Below, piece after piece: positions 6,554 to 6,934 of a DNA stretch of 6,934 bases. The position numbers and the translations under genes were made by a program. The notes beneath the pieces are model-generated. The model made no database searches. It was given only the letters and a program-made list of their open reading frames with translations, and was not told where the DNA came from. Where the stretch lies: positions 1-6,934 of the forward strand of contig JAITUO010000086.1 of the NCBI GenBank assembly GCA_031286245.1. The letters are read 5' to 3'. Position 1 is the first letter of the stretch. Every line of letters starts with the position of its first letter. The DNA is from Coriobacteriales bacterium (GTDB taxonomy: Bacteria > Actinomycetota > Coriobacteriia > Coriobacteriales > UBA8131).

Positions 6554-6554
6554 T
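6542..6554. promoter_or_regulatory. Dyad over the -35 box (possible operator)
   Basis: ATTGT and ACAAT form a perfect 5-bp inverted repeat separated by TTG (6547-6549). It sits directly on the proposed -35 box of the spoVS promoter. The plus strand reads a perfect TTGACA at 6547-6552, so the same bases could also serve as a -35 for transcription to the right, although the best -10 (TAGGAT at 6572-6577) is 19 bases away, which is long. A repressor site is possible but a dyad this short can arise by chance. Confidence 0.2.
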
Positions 6555-6729
6555 GCTTATCACAAAAAACTTAGGATTAGAAAAAGCTCAGAAACTACCA
6601 ACGGTTTGGCATCTTTTCGAGAGATGCTGGGGAGCTAAGTTGCTGAAGACGGCCAATCTGACTGCCGGAGTCCCGAAACACATCCCTAAACACATCCAAT
6701 AACTCTACTATCTGGGCTTTACACAGACA
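6555..6729. other. Intergenic stretch without a recognisable gene
   Basis: No known gene, tRNA or riboswitch is recognised between the spoVS promoter and the inverted-repeat element. It contains a small hairpin (gcatct 6609-6614 with agatgc 6622-6627) and a 12-base-spaced direct repeat of AAACACATCC (6676-6685 and 6688-6697). A 49-codon plus-strand frame from the ATG at 6553 to TAA at 6702 and an overlapping minus-strand frame of similar length are open, but neither has a Shine-Dalgarno or a family I recognise. They may be decayed remnants of a mobile element or chance frames. Confidence 0.5.
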
Positions 6730-6926
6730 AATCCTGGGGATTTCCGAATTTCTGCACGAAAATCGACGTTGTGCATGATTTCTTCATGATTTCACACATA
6801 TGGAATTTTGCTGCAACGCATCTACCAGCGTGTTTAAATTATGGAAAAAGCCAGATGTTGTAAAACAGGCCAAACTGTCACGCATAACGTCGATTTTCGT
6901 GCAGAGTTACCGAGATTCCCAGGATT
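6730..6926. mobile_element. MITE-like or IS-remnant unit with 45-bp imperfect inverted repeats
   Basis: The left arm (6730-6774) and right arm (6882-6926) are reverse complements at 38 of 45 positions. They include a perfect 20-bp run, tctgcacgaaaatcgacgtt, at 6751-6770 and its complement at 6886-6905, and a 9-bp perfect outer end (aatcctggg / cccaggatt). The interior of about 107 bases is AT-richer than the genes and holds a short direct repeat of CATGATTTC (6774-6782 and 6785-6793). No transposase and no clear target-site duplication are seen, although only 8 bases remain to the right. A non-autonomous transposable element, or one end of a larger insertion sequence continuing past the window, are the main readings; a large regulatory hairpin is an alternative. 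Confidence 0.55.
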
Positions 6927-6934
6927 GCCAATTT

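Noticed and set aside
6580..6680. Riboswitch or structured RNA upstream of spoVS
   Set aside because: Only a 6-bp hairpin is evident, no known aptamer core was recognised, and it lies upstream of the proposed transcription start.

Overview
The window reads as ordinary bacterial chromosome, with roughly balanced base composition judged by eye. It probably comes from an anaerobic, Gram-positive-type lineage. Three things point that way: a SpoVS homologue, a DapF (meso-diaminopimelate peptidoglycan/lysine route), and a UroD-fold methyltransferase-like protein of the kind abundant in anaerobic Firmicutes and deep-branching Actinobacteria. The order miaB-miaA-dapF is the actinobacterial arrangement, while spoVS close to miaB recalls Bacillus. 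A deep anaerobic actinobacterium (Coriobacteriia or a neighbouring group) is my preferred guess, with Clostridia as the alternative. This is inference from remembered gene order, not from a search.

Left part, plus strand. A uroporphyrinogen-decarboxylase-family protein (68-1078) is followed by a 259-base gap. The gap holds nine head-to-tail copies of a 10-bp unit (1101-1190), set between the arms of a long inverted repeat (1093-1230). After it comes a nitroreductase-family flavoprotein (1338-2045) with a strong Shine-Dalgarno sequence.

Centre and right, minus strand. Five tightly packed genes read right to left: spoVS (6117-6461), miaB (4738-6117), miaA (3727-4722), dapF (2840-3721) and a Sir2-type NAD-dependent deacylase (2060-2830). 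Gaps are 15 bases or less, and spoVS and miaB share one base in a TAATG junction, so one operon is very likely. MiaA and MiaB carry out successive steps making ms2i6A at position 37 of tRNAs that read UNN codons. DapF makes meso-diaminopimelate. SpoVS is a small Alba-like protein and the sirtuin removes lysine acylations. A plausible sigma-70-type promoter with a dyad over its -35 box lies upstream of spoVS. The operon converges on the nitroreductase gene with a 14-base gap and no recognisable terminator.

Far right (6462-6934). No established gene is seen. After the promoter there are short, unsupported open frames, then a roughly 197-bp unit bounded by 45-bp imperfect inverted repeats, resembling a MITE or IS remnant, running close to the window edge.

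No clearly novel multi-gene system is present. The points most worth a second look are the 10-bp repeat/hairpin locus, the inverted-repeat element, and the C-terminally extended SpoVS coupled to miaB.
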